A stretch of DNA of 64,000 nucleotides, taken from NCBI GenBank assembly GCA_947579605.1, contig OX388322.1:11594001-11658000 (forward strand), given 5' to 3'. This stretch comes from Athripsodes cinereus. Taxonomy: Eukaryota; Arthropoda; Insecta; Trichoptera; Leptoceridae. Positions 31,129 through 41,676 of the stretch are shown here, one piece after another. The position numbers were made by a program, and so were the translations under genes. The notes beneath the pieces were generated by a model, which worked only from the letters and a program-made list of their open reading frames with translations, had not been told where the DNA came from and made no database searches. Position 1 is the stretch's first letter. Each line of letters opens with the position of its first letter.

Positions 31129-31338
31129 CTCGACACCGGCAAGAGAACGGGAAATATGACGTCACACAACTGAGTTGCCGTCAGATTACTATTTTCGCGG
31201 GAATATTATTTTTGAATTTGAAATGCAAATAACTTAAAAATTAGGACACAGATATTAAAAAAAAAAATATTGTCGTGTTCAGAACAGAGTACTTAATGAT
31301 TTTATCAAATAAAAAAAAAAATGTGCAACGTGCCCATT

Positions 31339-31778
31339 GTGTTTTTTTTTCAATAATCATAGATTTTTATATTGTTTTAAAATAGTTGGCAGCACTGGAT
31401 GTCACTGACAAATGACAAACAAATGTCAAAAACTCGTGGAAGTGGAACTGTGTAGTTAGTGGACTGTTGTTATTTCGTTTTTTATATGAAATATTGCTAT
31501 TTAAACTATATTAATTGTTTTTTTAGTTAGAGTTTGAATAAATGTGGTGAAAATTATAACAGTGTTTTGATTGTCTTATAAATATTGAATATGAATTTTC
31601 ACAGTGTGAACACAAACACCCTTCAACAATTAATTGTTTTTAATCAAAAGTTCATAATATTTTAGTTAACACTCAACTCTGAGGATCTGAGTATTACAAT
31701 TCGTTTTATTGCTATGAAAAACTACTCACTTAGAGAAGTGTTGGAATTACAGTGAAAATTACAATATTTATTTGTAAA
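31339..31778. promoter_or_regulatory. Likely CTU1 promoter and 5' leader
   Basis: About 440 bp between the ISL2EU end and the CTU1 start codon. The left 40 bases are the remainder of repeat copy C. No TATA box in a convincing position. The stretch GTGTAGTTAGTGGACTG (about 31450) has the look of an insect initiator region, but this is inference. Confidence 0.35.
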
Positions 31779-34700
31779 ATGCCAATTAAATGTTCCAAGT
31801 CTTGTGGAGAAAATGCAGTTTTGAAGGTGATTGCCATGTTTTATGTTAAAAATTAAAAGTTGTGAAAAATCTTAATGCTTAATATGAAGTTCTTCTAGAA
31901 AAATGCACTTGGAAATTTCATAAACTTTTTACAGTCCGTTTCATAAAAATGTACTGCCTGTTCCATAAAAAATAAAAGTTACTTTTTCGCGGAAAATAAT
32001 TCTGTTAAAATCTATGGTTACTATTAAATATGTTGGCAAAATTTCAGATAAGGTGAACGCATCAAAATTAAATTTATGAACAAGAAATGATACGATAATG
32101 AAATTATTAACAATCAATGTGGTTTTGCATAAAATAACAGGTTTACTTTCGACACAATCTAAATACGATCTTAATCTAGTCTTGATCTTAGCCATACGAC
32201 TCGCGAGTGGACTATAGTAAAAAATACTGCAATACCGCTATCGCCAGATTGATATGCACATATTTTTGACTATAGTCACTTCATGCATCTTATGATTAAG
32301 ATCAAGACTGGATTATTTATTTTATTGTTGGGGTATAGTATGCACTGTGACCTATAAGATCTGTTGTACTTCCCCTACTCAGCTCTCCTAGTGTTGCCAG
32401 TCAAAGCGAACCCTCAAGTCCCAGACATCTTATGAAGTCTAGGATCCTGAGGGGATCTAAGGTGTGGAGAGATTCCACTTTTACCCAGTGCCTGCCTAGG
32501 GCTTTGATTCTTACGAATACCATGGCATTGCATTCCGCCAAGAGATGTCGACCTCTTCTTCACAAAATCTGGATTAAGATCGTATTTAGATTGTGTTTAA
32601 AGTAGGTAACCCTGCCCTTTCTAAACCTTAATTAAAAAACAAATAAAGATTCTAATCAGGACCTTGACGGGACACTGCAGACTACGGAAACACATGACAA
32701 AAATTTGACTGTCAGATACCCTAATCTGCAGATTTTGTTCAAGAGGATAGTGAAACACCTGTCCACATCCTCTGTTATTGTGATGCATTCACTCGCAAAC
32801 GAAGTCACATCCTCAGAGGACTATTGTTGGACTCTCACACCGAGACAAATTGTGAGTTACATGACTCATCTAGGTCTTGAGCGTGAGATATGACACAGAA
32901 GGATGTCACAATAGATCTACTATGGTCGCAGTGACACAAGGGACGCAAGGTCCCTTGACCTTTATTTAAAAAAAAACCCTGCAGACCAACCCATCACCTA
33001 CAAATCAGTCAAACGTAAAAATTTAAGTATACTTGCGTCATGTCAAACACGTACGAAAAATGCAAATAATTAATTTTGAGCTTAAAAACTCCACAAAATT
33101 CCACTGGATTCTTATTCTCCAGGCAAAATATTACATCCGTATTATTGTTACACCTGATGGGTAGGATATAAATTTTTAGTATAATTCCAAATTTGTTTTA
33201 ACAATGAACATGATAGATCCAAGTATAAAAATGTACCTATGTATAGTTATATTATAGTTGTGTTATTATGTATGTATATTTGTATGAGTTCGCAGGTGTT
33301 TATATTTTTTTGATGTTTGTAAATGGCGTAAGCCGTATGTTTGGTTGAACAAATAAATAAATATCTAGGTACTTAAAAATAATCAAAGTTTAGGTACATT
33401 CACATGTTCACATTCAAGTGTTTTTCCGAGGAAAATTAAATACTTTCATTTAGGCCGGTAGTCCCTTTTATTTAAAATCCAAAATCTCAAAATTCTATTA
33501 GTCACTACCATGGCTAATATTAGATGTTTTTATTTTCGCAAAAATTTAAAGATACTTTTACATTTTTATGGAACTGGCTGGTAGTCCTTTTAACTGTTGA
33601 TTCCACAAAAAATAAGTCTCTCAATTTTCACAGAATTTTTTATGGAACGGGCTGTAAGATAAAGTCGGAAATGTCAAAATTATGTTAGTAAATATATATT
33701 ACTATGGTTTATTTTATTTTATTAGATGGGGAATATTATGCACTGCGACCTATAAGAATCTATGATCTACAGCACCTGATGATGCGAACTCGGAGTCCGT
33801 GAAACCGGTCGTGCGTTAGTCTTACTCAACAGTAATATAAAACAAAAATAATAAATATTTATTTTATTTTATTTCATAATTCATTCTACATTAATTTGCG
33901 TAGTACATCTTCGAACTTGAAAATGAGCTTATGACCCATTTCAACCACCCCGCAGTGCAGACAGTTTTAGTTGTGTCCCAATCTTCCCTGTTAGATTTTT
34001 AACACATTGTGTGCTCCAAATCTGCTTCGATGGTTGGTGGTTTGACTACTTAGGAATTGAGTTTCCTGTAATTAAATTAATGGGGTTAGAACAGGAAGTT
34101 TGAGGGATTGTGGGTATAGGATTGCGAGAACACTGCTCGAATGAAAGGATTGGAGGACAGATCAGTATTCGAGCATCCCAGGTGCACCATTCCCGTAACT
34201 CACTGGAACAGTGAGCCCCCTGGGGAAAAGTTACTACTAAATGTTTTTTCTTGTGAAAAATTTTAAGACACTTTGTTTTTTATAGAACCTACCAATAATC
34301 TATTATATTTTATCTTACAGAGACCAAAAACAGGTGACACTTTGTGCAAGGATTGTTTTTATGATGCTTTTGAAACTGAGATACATAACACAATTACGCA
34401 GGGGAATCTATTTAAAAATGATGATTTTGTCGCAATAGCTGCTTCTGGAGGGAAAGATTCTACAGTACTCGCTTATGTAATGAAATTATTAAATGACAAA
34501 TATGATTATGGATTAAAATTGATTCTTCTTTCAATCGATGAAGGAATAACAGGATACAGAGATGACAGTTTGGAAACAGTAAAACAAAACAGAGATGATT
34601 ATGGGATACCGTTAAAGACATTATCATATAAGGAATTATACGGCTGGACCATGGATGAAATAGTTAAACAAATAGGACGTAAAAATAACTGTACATTTTG

Positions 34701-35446
34701 TGGAGTATTTAGAAGACAGGCATTAGACCGTGGTGCATCCATGTTGAAGGTGGATTGTGTTGCAACAGGACACAATGCAGATGACATCGCAGAGACAGTG
34801 TTAATGAACATACTGAGAGGAGACATTGCTAGGTTGCAAAGGTGCACATCCATCATCACTGTACGGTTGTATCTATTATTTTACTTGTATTATCCTTTAA
34901 ACTACATGCATCTAAAATTTATTTTAAGTAAATTGTATTATGTATTACAGGGCAGTGATGATGGGATACCCAGGGTGAAACCTCTTAAGTACGCATACGA
35001 AAAGGAGATAGTAATGTACGCATATTTTAAGAAATTAGTTTACTTCTCTACAGAATGTATTTATGCTCCCAACGCTTACAGAGGTTATGCCAGAGCACTT
35101 CTTAAAGACTTGGAGAAAGTCAGACCTTCGTGCATTATGGACATATTACATTCAGGTAAAAAAAAACTGTCTTTCGTAATTTTTTATGCAGGATTAATAT
35201 TACAATATCCGAGGTTTGGAATTTTAATTTATTTTATCATATTGTATCTCAGGTGAAAAGCTATCGATTAAGGAGAATATCAAATTACCAGAAAAGGGAC
35301 GTTGTGGACGATGTAACTTTGTATCTTCTCAAGAAACATGCAAAGCATGTGTATTATTGGAAGGACTCAATAAGGGATTACCTAGATTGGGAGTTGGAAA
35401 AAGTTCTAAAGTCAAAAGGATACTGGCAGAGAATGAAGCAGTTTGA
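31779..35446 (+). CDS. CTU1: Cytoplasmic tRNA 2-thiolation protein 1 (CTU1/NCS6)
   Basis: Exons are 31779-31826, 34321-34860, 34951-35155 and 35253-35446, with consistent GT-AG phases. They encode 328 residues, about the usual length. With CTU2 the protein thiolates the wobble uridine of tRNA Lys, Glu and Gln in the cytosol, using sulfur passed from URM1. Exon 1 codes only 16 residues ([16 protein letters not shown]), the first zinc-ribbon half, completed by LCKDC in exon 2. The ATP-pyrophosphatase loop SGGKDS is at residues 58-63. CTFC (140-143) gives the catalytic or Fe-S cysteines. [14 protein letters not shown] follows. The C-terminal CGRCNF and CKAC form a second zinc ribbon. Intron 1 is 2.5 kb and full of repeats. 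The gene converges on MUL1. Confidence 0.95.
31928..32020. repeat. Piece of palindromic repeat family G
   Basis: Blocks such as CCTGTTCCATAAAAAATAA and TTCGCGGAAAA match 33445-33660 and 47797-47918. It lies in CTU1 intron 1. Confidence 0.45.
32147..32607. repeat. Inverted-repeat element in CTU1 intron 1
   Basis: ACACAATCTAAATACGATCT at 32152 pairs with AGATCGTATTTAGATTGTGT ending near 32600. A further inner inverted match (AGTCTTGATCTTA with TAAGATCAAGACT) is at 32178 and 32298. The arms suggest an old DNA element of about 460 bp; no coding part was found. Confidence 0.55.
32618..32975 (+). pseudogene. C-terminal remnant of an R1/Jockey-type LINE ORF2
   Basis: Frames read [17 protein letters not shown], a CRFC-like Cys pair, then [20 protein letters not shown]. 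This matches the Cys/His tail after RNase H in R1/Jockey-superfamily polymerases. Several stops and frame changes are present. It sits in CTU1 intron 1. Confidence 0.65.
33010..33150 (+). repeat. Dispersed repeat family E, copy 2 (partial)
   Basis: It shares ATGCAAATAATTAATTTT, CTCCACAAAATTC and TTCTTATTCTCCAGG with copies at 6050-6430 and 40650-40870. Confidence 0.5.
33445..33660. repeat. Palindromic repeat family G, copy 2
   Basis: It contains TTTTATGGAACTGGCTGG and, inverted and repeated, CACAAAAAATAAGTCTCTC and TTTTTATGGAACGGGCTG. Related to 47797-47918. Located in CTU1 intron 1. Confidence 0.5.
33772..33814 (+). ncRNA. Hammerhead ribozyme-like motif E
   Basis: Stem I is GCAC (33772-33775) with GTGC (33811-33814). 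The core CTGATGA is at 33776-33782, followed by an unpaired T. Stem II is imperfect (GCGAACT, loop CGG, AGTCCGT). GAA is at 33801-33803. Stem III is the palindrome ACCGGT (33804-33809), with C33810 as the cleavage base. The layout is the same as motifs B and C, but the stem sequences and flanks are different, so the shared core is not just repeat copying. Confidence 0.5.
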
Positions 35447-35551
35447 GAGTTTTTAAAATGGCACAGTTTTTTGGAAAAGAAGTCAAAAGCCATATAATTC
35501 TACAATAACAGCTCATTTAAAGGGTATATAAATAAATATTAACAAAATGCA

Positions 35552-35557
35552 AATAAA
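35552..35557 (+). terminator. CTU1 polyadenylation signal AATAAA
   Basis: AATAAA about 105 bases after the CTU1 stop codon, followed by a T-rich stretch. Confidence 0.6.
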
Positions 35558-35669
35558 GTTTATATTTTAATACATTATAGGTAATAGTAATTTGAATAAA
35601 AGAGAAATCTAAATTGTGAACTTGTTGTTTTGTAATTCCTTTACTGATTGATGTAAACAATAAATCAAA

Positions 35670-35789
35670 TTATGTAATGAATGCGGGTGCTTTGGATTCT
35701 ATTGGTGTCCTGCATATGGGACACTTATCATTTATGTTGTCTGAGCAGTCTTCACAGAGTGATACGTGACCACATGGAAATATTATAAT
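35670..35789 (-). repeat. Third copy of the MUL1 RING exon
   Basis: A 120-base unit, nearly identical to 36030-35911 and with its own intact acceptor (TTTTTCAG at 35790-35797). It encodes the same PCGHVSLCEDC and CPICRTPI halves and stop. One difference changes ILPCGH to IFPCGH. It could be spliced as an alternative last exon. Confidence 0.85.
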
Positions 35790-35797
35790 CTGAAAAA

Positions 35798-35910
35798 TTA
35801 TGTAATGAATGCGGGTGCTTTGGATTCTATTGGTGTCCTGCATATGGGACACTTATCATTTATGTTGTCTGAGCAGTCTTCACAGAGTGATACGTGACCA
35901 CATGGCAATA
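35798..35910 (-). repeat. Second copy of the MUL1 RING exon, no acceptor
   Basis: It carries the same RING-half sequence, but it follows directly on the stop of the upstream copy without the intron end, so it cannot be spliced in by itself. Confidence 0.85.
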
Positions 35911-38900
35911 TTATGTAATGAATGCGGGTGCTTTGGATTCTATTGGTGTCCTGCATATGGGACACTTATCATTTATGTTGTCTGAGCAGTCTTCACAGAG
36001 TGATACGTGACCACATGGCAATATTATAATCTGAAAAAATAATAACACAAAATGGATGAGTCATTTTGATATTACATAAACAACCAAAACAAGAATTCTT
36101 TTGGTATAATCAGGTCAAAGCATAGTTAATCAAAAATTTAATTTTCACAAAAATTAAATTAAATTAAAAGTTGATGAGTTCTTGCATTTTTGAATTTATT
36201 TATCAATAGCATTCACCCAAATTGAGTACTTCATCTTTTGTATTGTGAAACTAATAAAAATAAAACAGTTACATTATTAATACATCCACTGTGACTTTAT
36301 TAATCGCAAGTCGGCTTTCAAGAGCTTCCGCTCTCATCATCAGGCTAACGAAGAAATTACATTTAAATACAAGTTTTTAATGAGAAAAAATAGTAGCGAT
36401 TTGTGCATAAGGTTTTGAAAGCAGACTTGTGATCAATAAAGAAGTACTAAATTTAAGTGTTTTATTTTTATTAATTTAACATGAACTTCCACCAAATACT
36501 GTCAACCAACAATATCAACTAAATTTTATATCATTGATTAATTTACTCCATATAATAAAATGAAAAAAATAAAAAAGTGTTAAAACCCAAAATATATTTA
36601 GGAATCTCTGGAGAAAGTTCATTCTGAGAACCATTAAATTTTAGATTCATTATACAAATGCGCCATCTATTTAACAGTCATGTGGTCTTTCCTATAGTGC
36701 TGTCCTTTATTTGAGGGGCAAACAGCTTAAAACATGTTGTGTGTTGTGACAGCTGACAGTAAGAATAGTTTGGCAGTGGATAACGTTGTTTTTAGCAATA
36801 ATTTATAATTCCTGAATCTTAGCGAATACATTTAAATAAAATAATTGTTGAAAATATATAATATAACACGGCTTTGAATGCATCAAAACAGTGACATATT
36901 ACACAGGCATTATATATGTCGTGGGTTCAAGTTTCCCACATGCAAAAGCCAAAAGATGTACTGTACAGATGCATTGTCAACATGCGTGTGTAGACTCCCG
37001 AAGGACGAAGATTAACCAAGACACCAGTTGCCTCCTAATTATTTCACTGTGAGGTTATCGTCAGTGGGATAGTTTACTTCCTTGGAAAAACTTACCACAT
37101 GAGAGGGAAAGTGTTATGGTGATGTCCTTTTCTAATACATAGATAGTATGAGTTAGTCTGTGGAAGAGGCACTACCCTAAAACTTCTACTTATTCATAGA
37201 AATATAGACCTTATACATTTTGATGGAAAGCATAACATTGCTTAATTTTAGTTATTGGACAGTTGAGTAACAAATTATAGTTAAACTGGTAAAAAATGTA
37301 TTTTTGTTTGGTCATGTTGGCAGTCCACATCCTCCGAATAACTATGTATGATGTCATCTCTTAATGGTTTATTACCTCTTTGGGATTCTCTGTGCACACG
37401 ACACACAGCTGACTAGTGCATTCCTTATCTCTGGCTAGTGCTCTTCTTTCTTTTCGACTAACTGCTAATGCTTTCTTCATCTTGATTTCATTCCATTCTC
37501 TCTTTTTCTTTGCAACAATTTTAAATATAATTCTCCCAGATAATACAAGTGCAACTGTCCCACTGAGAACAATAAGTACTCTGAAAAATAAAATAGAATA
37601 AAACTTCAAATTGAAAAAACTAAATGAAAAAAGTTATGTCAGTTACTGGAATAAAACTTGGTAGTGTAGGACGGTTAGCGGCATTTGAAATGTGGTGCTA
37701 TAGACGCATGCTGAAGATTCATTGGTCGGAAATGAAGAAGTGTTAACCAGGGTTGGCGAAAAAAGGCAACTCCTCAAAAGAATCTGCCAACAACGAGCTA
37801 ACTGGATTGGCCACAACATCAGGCACCCAGGACTGCTCATCGCAATCGCAGAGGGCAGGACCGAAGGCACAAATGGCAGAGGCCGACCGAGAGACGCCTA
37901 TATGGACCAACTGAAGAGGGACATGAGCTGTGGCTCATACATGGAGTTGAAGAGACTGGCTGAGAATAGGGAGGAGTGGAGAAGAAAGTCCAAACTCGTT
38001 GCAGACCAATCCAATGGATTGTAACTCATTATATATAGTGTAGAACTAATATTACATAAATACAAAATGCTTTAAGTTCATTATACTTTGTTCTAGATTT
38101 GATAAACAGATATATTTTTTTTTCAAACATTTATTTTTAATTCTTAATTCATTTTTTATTTTTAATTCTTCAATTATTTTTATTATTTTACCCCATATTT
38201 GATTCTTCGATTTTCAATTTTATCCTATTAAATGTCAACAAGTGTATAGGTATATATGTGTGTATTTATGTGTTTTTATTGTTTCTGATTCGCATTGCAT
38301 TGTGTCACACAAAATTGGTTCTCTGTTTACTGTTGATCATTTGGTTTCTTAATTTTAATGTTCTAGTATTTAATGATATTTGTCACTGTTTAATTTGTAG
38401 GTATTTGTATATGTGTATTTTAACATGTAATAGGCTTATGCCGTGAGTTTATGTAAAATAAAATAAAATATTTAAATTATGTGTACAATGTTAAAATCAG
38501 ATAGATTAGTAGTGATATTTTTTTTCATCATTCCGGATATCTTGTACTTGACAAACTGCTGAGAAAGAGTAGACAAAGAATTTTGTGCAACCACATCTAA
38601 TCTGAAAATATTGTTTTAGAAACAAAGTAGAACTTACTTTAGGAAATCTTGAGAATCTTTAACTTTTTTAATAAGACTATTTTTAGTAAGTGTTGTTAAG
38701 TACATGGGTAATTCTTTAGGGGGTTGTAATTTGAGGGTGTTGCCCTCATTCCCATTGAGTTCTCCCACAGCTGTGACATATGTTCCAACACGGAGCATCT
38801 CTTCTGTAGATTGAAGGGTGCGTTGATGAACTCCCACAAAGAAACCCCATATCATATCCAAAAAGCTTTGTGTCAATGGCTCAAAATGATCATGAACCAC

Positions 38901-41139
38901 CTCCATGTCTAAAATACAAATATTATTCACTTATTAAATTAATAAATGGCCTGAGCTTTTAAAGTATATAATAACATATCAATACAACATTTATATATCA
39001 TAAAAAAGAAACAAATGCATAATACATTGGTTCTCCATGCATAATATAAACTCAATTACCAAGAGCAATTCGTAAAACAAAAATAAATAATATAATATTA
39101 AAAAATAATAAAAGATTTAGAAATCAACAAAGGCAAAAAAAATATATTAAAAAAACAATATACCAATAAACAAAAAAAAATAGACATAGACATTAGTTTT
39201 ATATAAATATTGTAATAAGTTATAATAAAATCAATCAATACAGTTGACTATATGGGTTAGTTGGAAGATATCACGCTCCAGTGATAAACTCGCCCATTGT
39301 ACAAATTTATTTGTTCGGCAAGAATTATGTCATGTTTTTTTGTACTGTTGATTTGTTTGTGCAATAAAGATTAGTATTATTATTAATATAACCTTACATT
39401 AGGTTGCCTTTATTTTTTTAATATAATACAACTAGACAGCTATTAGAGATTATAAAGAATAACTCAAATAATGTGAGGTTCACAAGCCAGTGAAGTGAAC
39501 CATATATTATGGCAGGATAAAGAAGACTACAAATATAATATCGGGTACACATTTATAGTCTTGAGAATTATCCACAAATGATCAACACAAAATCTCTATA
39601 CGCATAACTTAAAATCAGTACAACTGACTGCATTATAAGTTTCCGTATCTGTTTGTTAATAATGTTATTTGAAAAAAAAATAATGATAGAATCAACTGAA
39701 TATAACATGTAAAAACATAAGGAAACAAACCTAATATAGTAGCTTCTAATGCATCACTTATTTCAACCTCAGTTCCGCTAGTAGATAATACAAAGGGTAT
39801 ATGATTATACACTTCTTGCAAAGTCTTAGATTGCTGTGACCAAAACCCAGCTGTGGTCCGAGCCATCATGTGCTTTTTCACAATTAATCTTTGCACTACT
39901 CCCGTTACATTCTCATTTGAAAAACTTTTAATAGGTGATCCTAATGGCCTCACTAAGCCTCTTATTACAGCATACGGTATAATTTTATTGGGATATTTTT
40001 CTATTTCCTTCTTCAAATTATTGTCTAACATTGGTGCTTCCTGAAATCAGACAAATGTGTTAAACAGTCATCGCCACTCTAAATTAATTACCTTTCTAAC
40101 CACGTTCATTAGCATGAAATAGGCAGTGTTTACACGACTCTAGTCTGTAGTTCATCCGTGACTGATAAAAAAACCTGCAGCTCACGTGGTTATTTGTCAT
40201 CAACTCATTCTAGATGTTAACCTCACATACACTGTTTTATCAATCTCAAACTGAAGGCATGTAGACCTTATTTGAAGGCTTGTCAGTGAAAAAAGTCAAG
40301 TGTTTCTCATTTTAAAACCCTAAGGAAGAGAACCTCAATTGAGAAAATGCCACATATTTTAGTATTATCAATTTTACTTGAATTTTAACTGGTTCATACT
40401 ACTTCAAAATGATTTTTGTTTTCAGATAATAAAAACGTATATAAAAACATAGACATACTAAACTTGCAGCGCGGTACATTTTTTCGGAATTTTTGTGTTC
40501 CAACATTGATGTCCTTCAAGTATTAGCAATGTATTGTCTTACAAATTTTCTCAACCAATGTCAGTTTAAAACTGGCAGCAATATCAGCCGCATGTCCGAT
40601 TTTTTATATGAATTACCAATCTAGTATACCTTTGTCTGAATATTGTTATTATTATGTAACCATGCAGTATTTCACCTGGAGAATAAGAAACTGGTGGATT
40701 TTTTAAGCACATAATGAATTATTTGTGTTTTACATATGTGTTCGACGAAACACTAGTATACTTATATTTTACGTTTGACTGAGTGTAGGTAAGGTTTTGT
40801 GTTATTTTATGCTGCTACATTGTGTACGAAAAATGCAAATAATTAATTTTGCGGTCATGAAATCAATTAAATTTAGATGGATCATTTCCTTGTTGAAAAA
40901 TTATATACGTGAATATAAGTAAAAAAAAAAATCATAAATTTAATTTTGATGAGTTCTTTTTATCTAACATTTAAGCCTTCAAAATACTAGTTTTCTGACA
41001 ATAATACGAAATCAATACTCACATTCAATGATGAAATAACAGTTCTACATTTTAACAACTGCTTAATGCAAAACCCTAAAATTAATGAATCGACTCCTAG
41101 GGCAACAGTTTCACCGACTATATGATATAAAAAATCCAT
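35911..41139 (-). CDS. MUL1: Mitochondrial E3 ubiquitin ligase MUL1
   Basis: Exons are 41139-41023, 40040-39731, 38908-38638, 37580-37376 and 36030-35911. All phases fit and give 340 residues (human MUL1 is about 350). The protein is an outer mitochondrial membrane RING ligase/SUMO ligase that acts on mitofusin-type targets. Exon 1 holds a membrane-spanning helix (VALGVDSLILGFCIKQLL). Exons 2-3 form the intermembrane MULAN/GIDE domain (PYAVIRGLVRPLG; GTYVTAVGEL). Exon 4 carries the second membrane segment (VLIVLSGTVALVLSGRIIF), a basic stretch, and the first RING half (LCVVC). Exon 5 gives PCGHVSLCEDC and CPICRTPI. Introns 3 and 4 carry a LINE fragment, a MITE and a hammerhead-like repeat. 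The gene shares its promoter region with ECH1. Confidence 0.93.
36295..36345 (-). ncRNA. Hammerhead-like motif D (weakened)
   Basis: Minus strand: TTAGC, CTGATGA (36342-36336), T, stem II GAGAGC with loop GGAA and GCTCTT, then GAAA, and AGCCGACTT before GCG. Stem III is only AG/CT and stem I pairs over 2-3 bases. Downstream ATTAATAAAGTCA resembles family D. It lies in MUL1 intron 4. Probably decayed. Confidence 0.4.
36664..37369. mobile_element. MITE family A, copy 3 (diverged)
   Basis: CAGTCATGTGGTC and GAGGGGCAAACAG mark the left part. GATGTCATCTCTTAATGGTT is the right end. The copy is about 700 bp and divergent. Its right end lies only about 6 bases from the 5' splice site of MUL1 exon 4. 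Confidence 0.65.
37661..38030 (+). pseudogene. RTE/Jockey-like LINE polymerase C-terminal fragment
   Basis: It reads LAAFEMWCYRRMLKIHWSE and then, after a stop, RANWIGHNIRHPGLL, GRGRPRDAYMDQLKRDM and AENREEWRRKS. This is the common C-terminal tail of RTE-type and related LINE polymerases. The upstream RT is lost. Antisense to MUL1, within its intron 3. Confidence 0.75.
39255..39395 (+). repeat. LINE/SINE 3' tail repeat family H, copy 1
   Basis: GGGTTAGTTGGAAGATATC, GATAAACTCGCCCATT and GTGCAATAAAGATTAG match 55253-55380 on the other strand. The structure is like a LINE 3' end with an AATAAA tail. It lies in MUL1 intron 2. Confidence 0.6.
40650..40870 (-). repeat. Dispersed repeat family E, copy 3
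   Basis: On the minus strand it matches 6050-6430 over AATTAATTATTTGCATTTTT, AAAATAACAC, CAGTCA and TTCTTATTCTCCAGG. It lies in MUL1 intron 1. Confidence 0.5.
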
Positions 41140-41676
41140 TTTTGTCCGAGACTGAGAGTAAACTTCTAATTTTTACAACAATTGCACATAAAAATATTTA
41201 AAATTTTTGACATTTACAATTTCCATCTTACAAGATTTATGAAGTTATAGATAAAATTAGATAACAATGTACAAGCATAGACAAACATTAGGTTCATTCA
41301 TAGATTTTTATATAATTATAATACCTCATTTTTGCTTAAATCTGTCAAATGACAACCATGACCTCGAAGATAAAGTTATGTTATAGTAATTTACTTATCA
41401 TAATGTTTACGGACTAAAACTTGGCTACTATTTATTTCTATGACTCATATTTATGATTTTTTGATCTACAGGTTACAAGAAATACTTCATTTATCTGTTT
41501 TTTTGGACTTTGCCCACTTCTGTTCATTACCTTTACCATTGAACAATCTGAACAATAATATTTAATGCTTACTGGCATTTGAAGAGTAAAGCTGTTATTG
41601 CCCTCTGTTTAAAAGTAAAAACAGAAACATTTTAAGATAGTTTGGATATCTACATTACTGGGGTAAAGATACAAAT
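41140..41676. promoter_or_regulatory. Shared divergent promoter region of MUL1 and ECH1
   Basis: 537 bp separate the two start codons, which point away from each other. Both proteins act in mitochondria, so joint expression is plausible. No TATA box or CpG cluster is obvious. Confidence 0.5.

Larger units (their letters stand above)
27582..31338. mobile_element. ISL2EU-like DNA transposon, decayed
   Basis: The terminal repeats are GGGCACGTTGCA at 27584-27595 and TGCAACGTGCCC at 31324-31335, bordered by A/T. Two convergent broken genes lie inside: a THAP/DDE transposase on plus and a SWIM zinc-finger, YqaJ-type protein on minus. This gene pair is the hallmark of ISL2EU in the PIF/Harbinger-related group. 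Target duplication of 2 bp cannot be fixed because of flanking ATs. A hAT-like MITE (30434-31128) sits inside. Confidence 0.8.
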
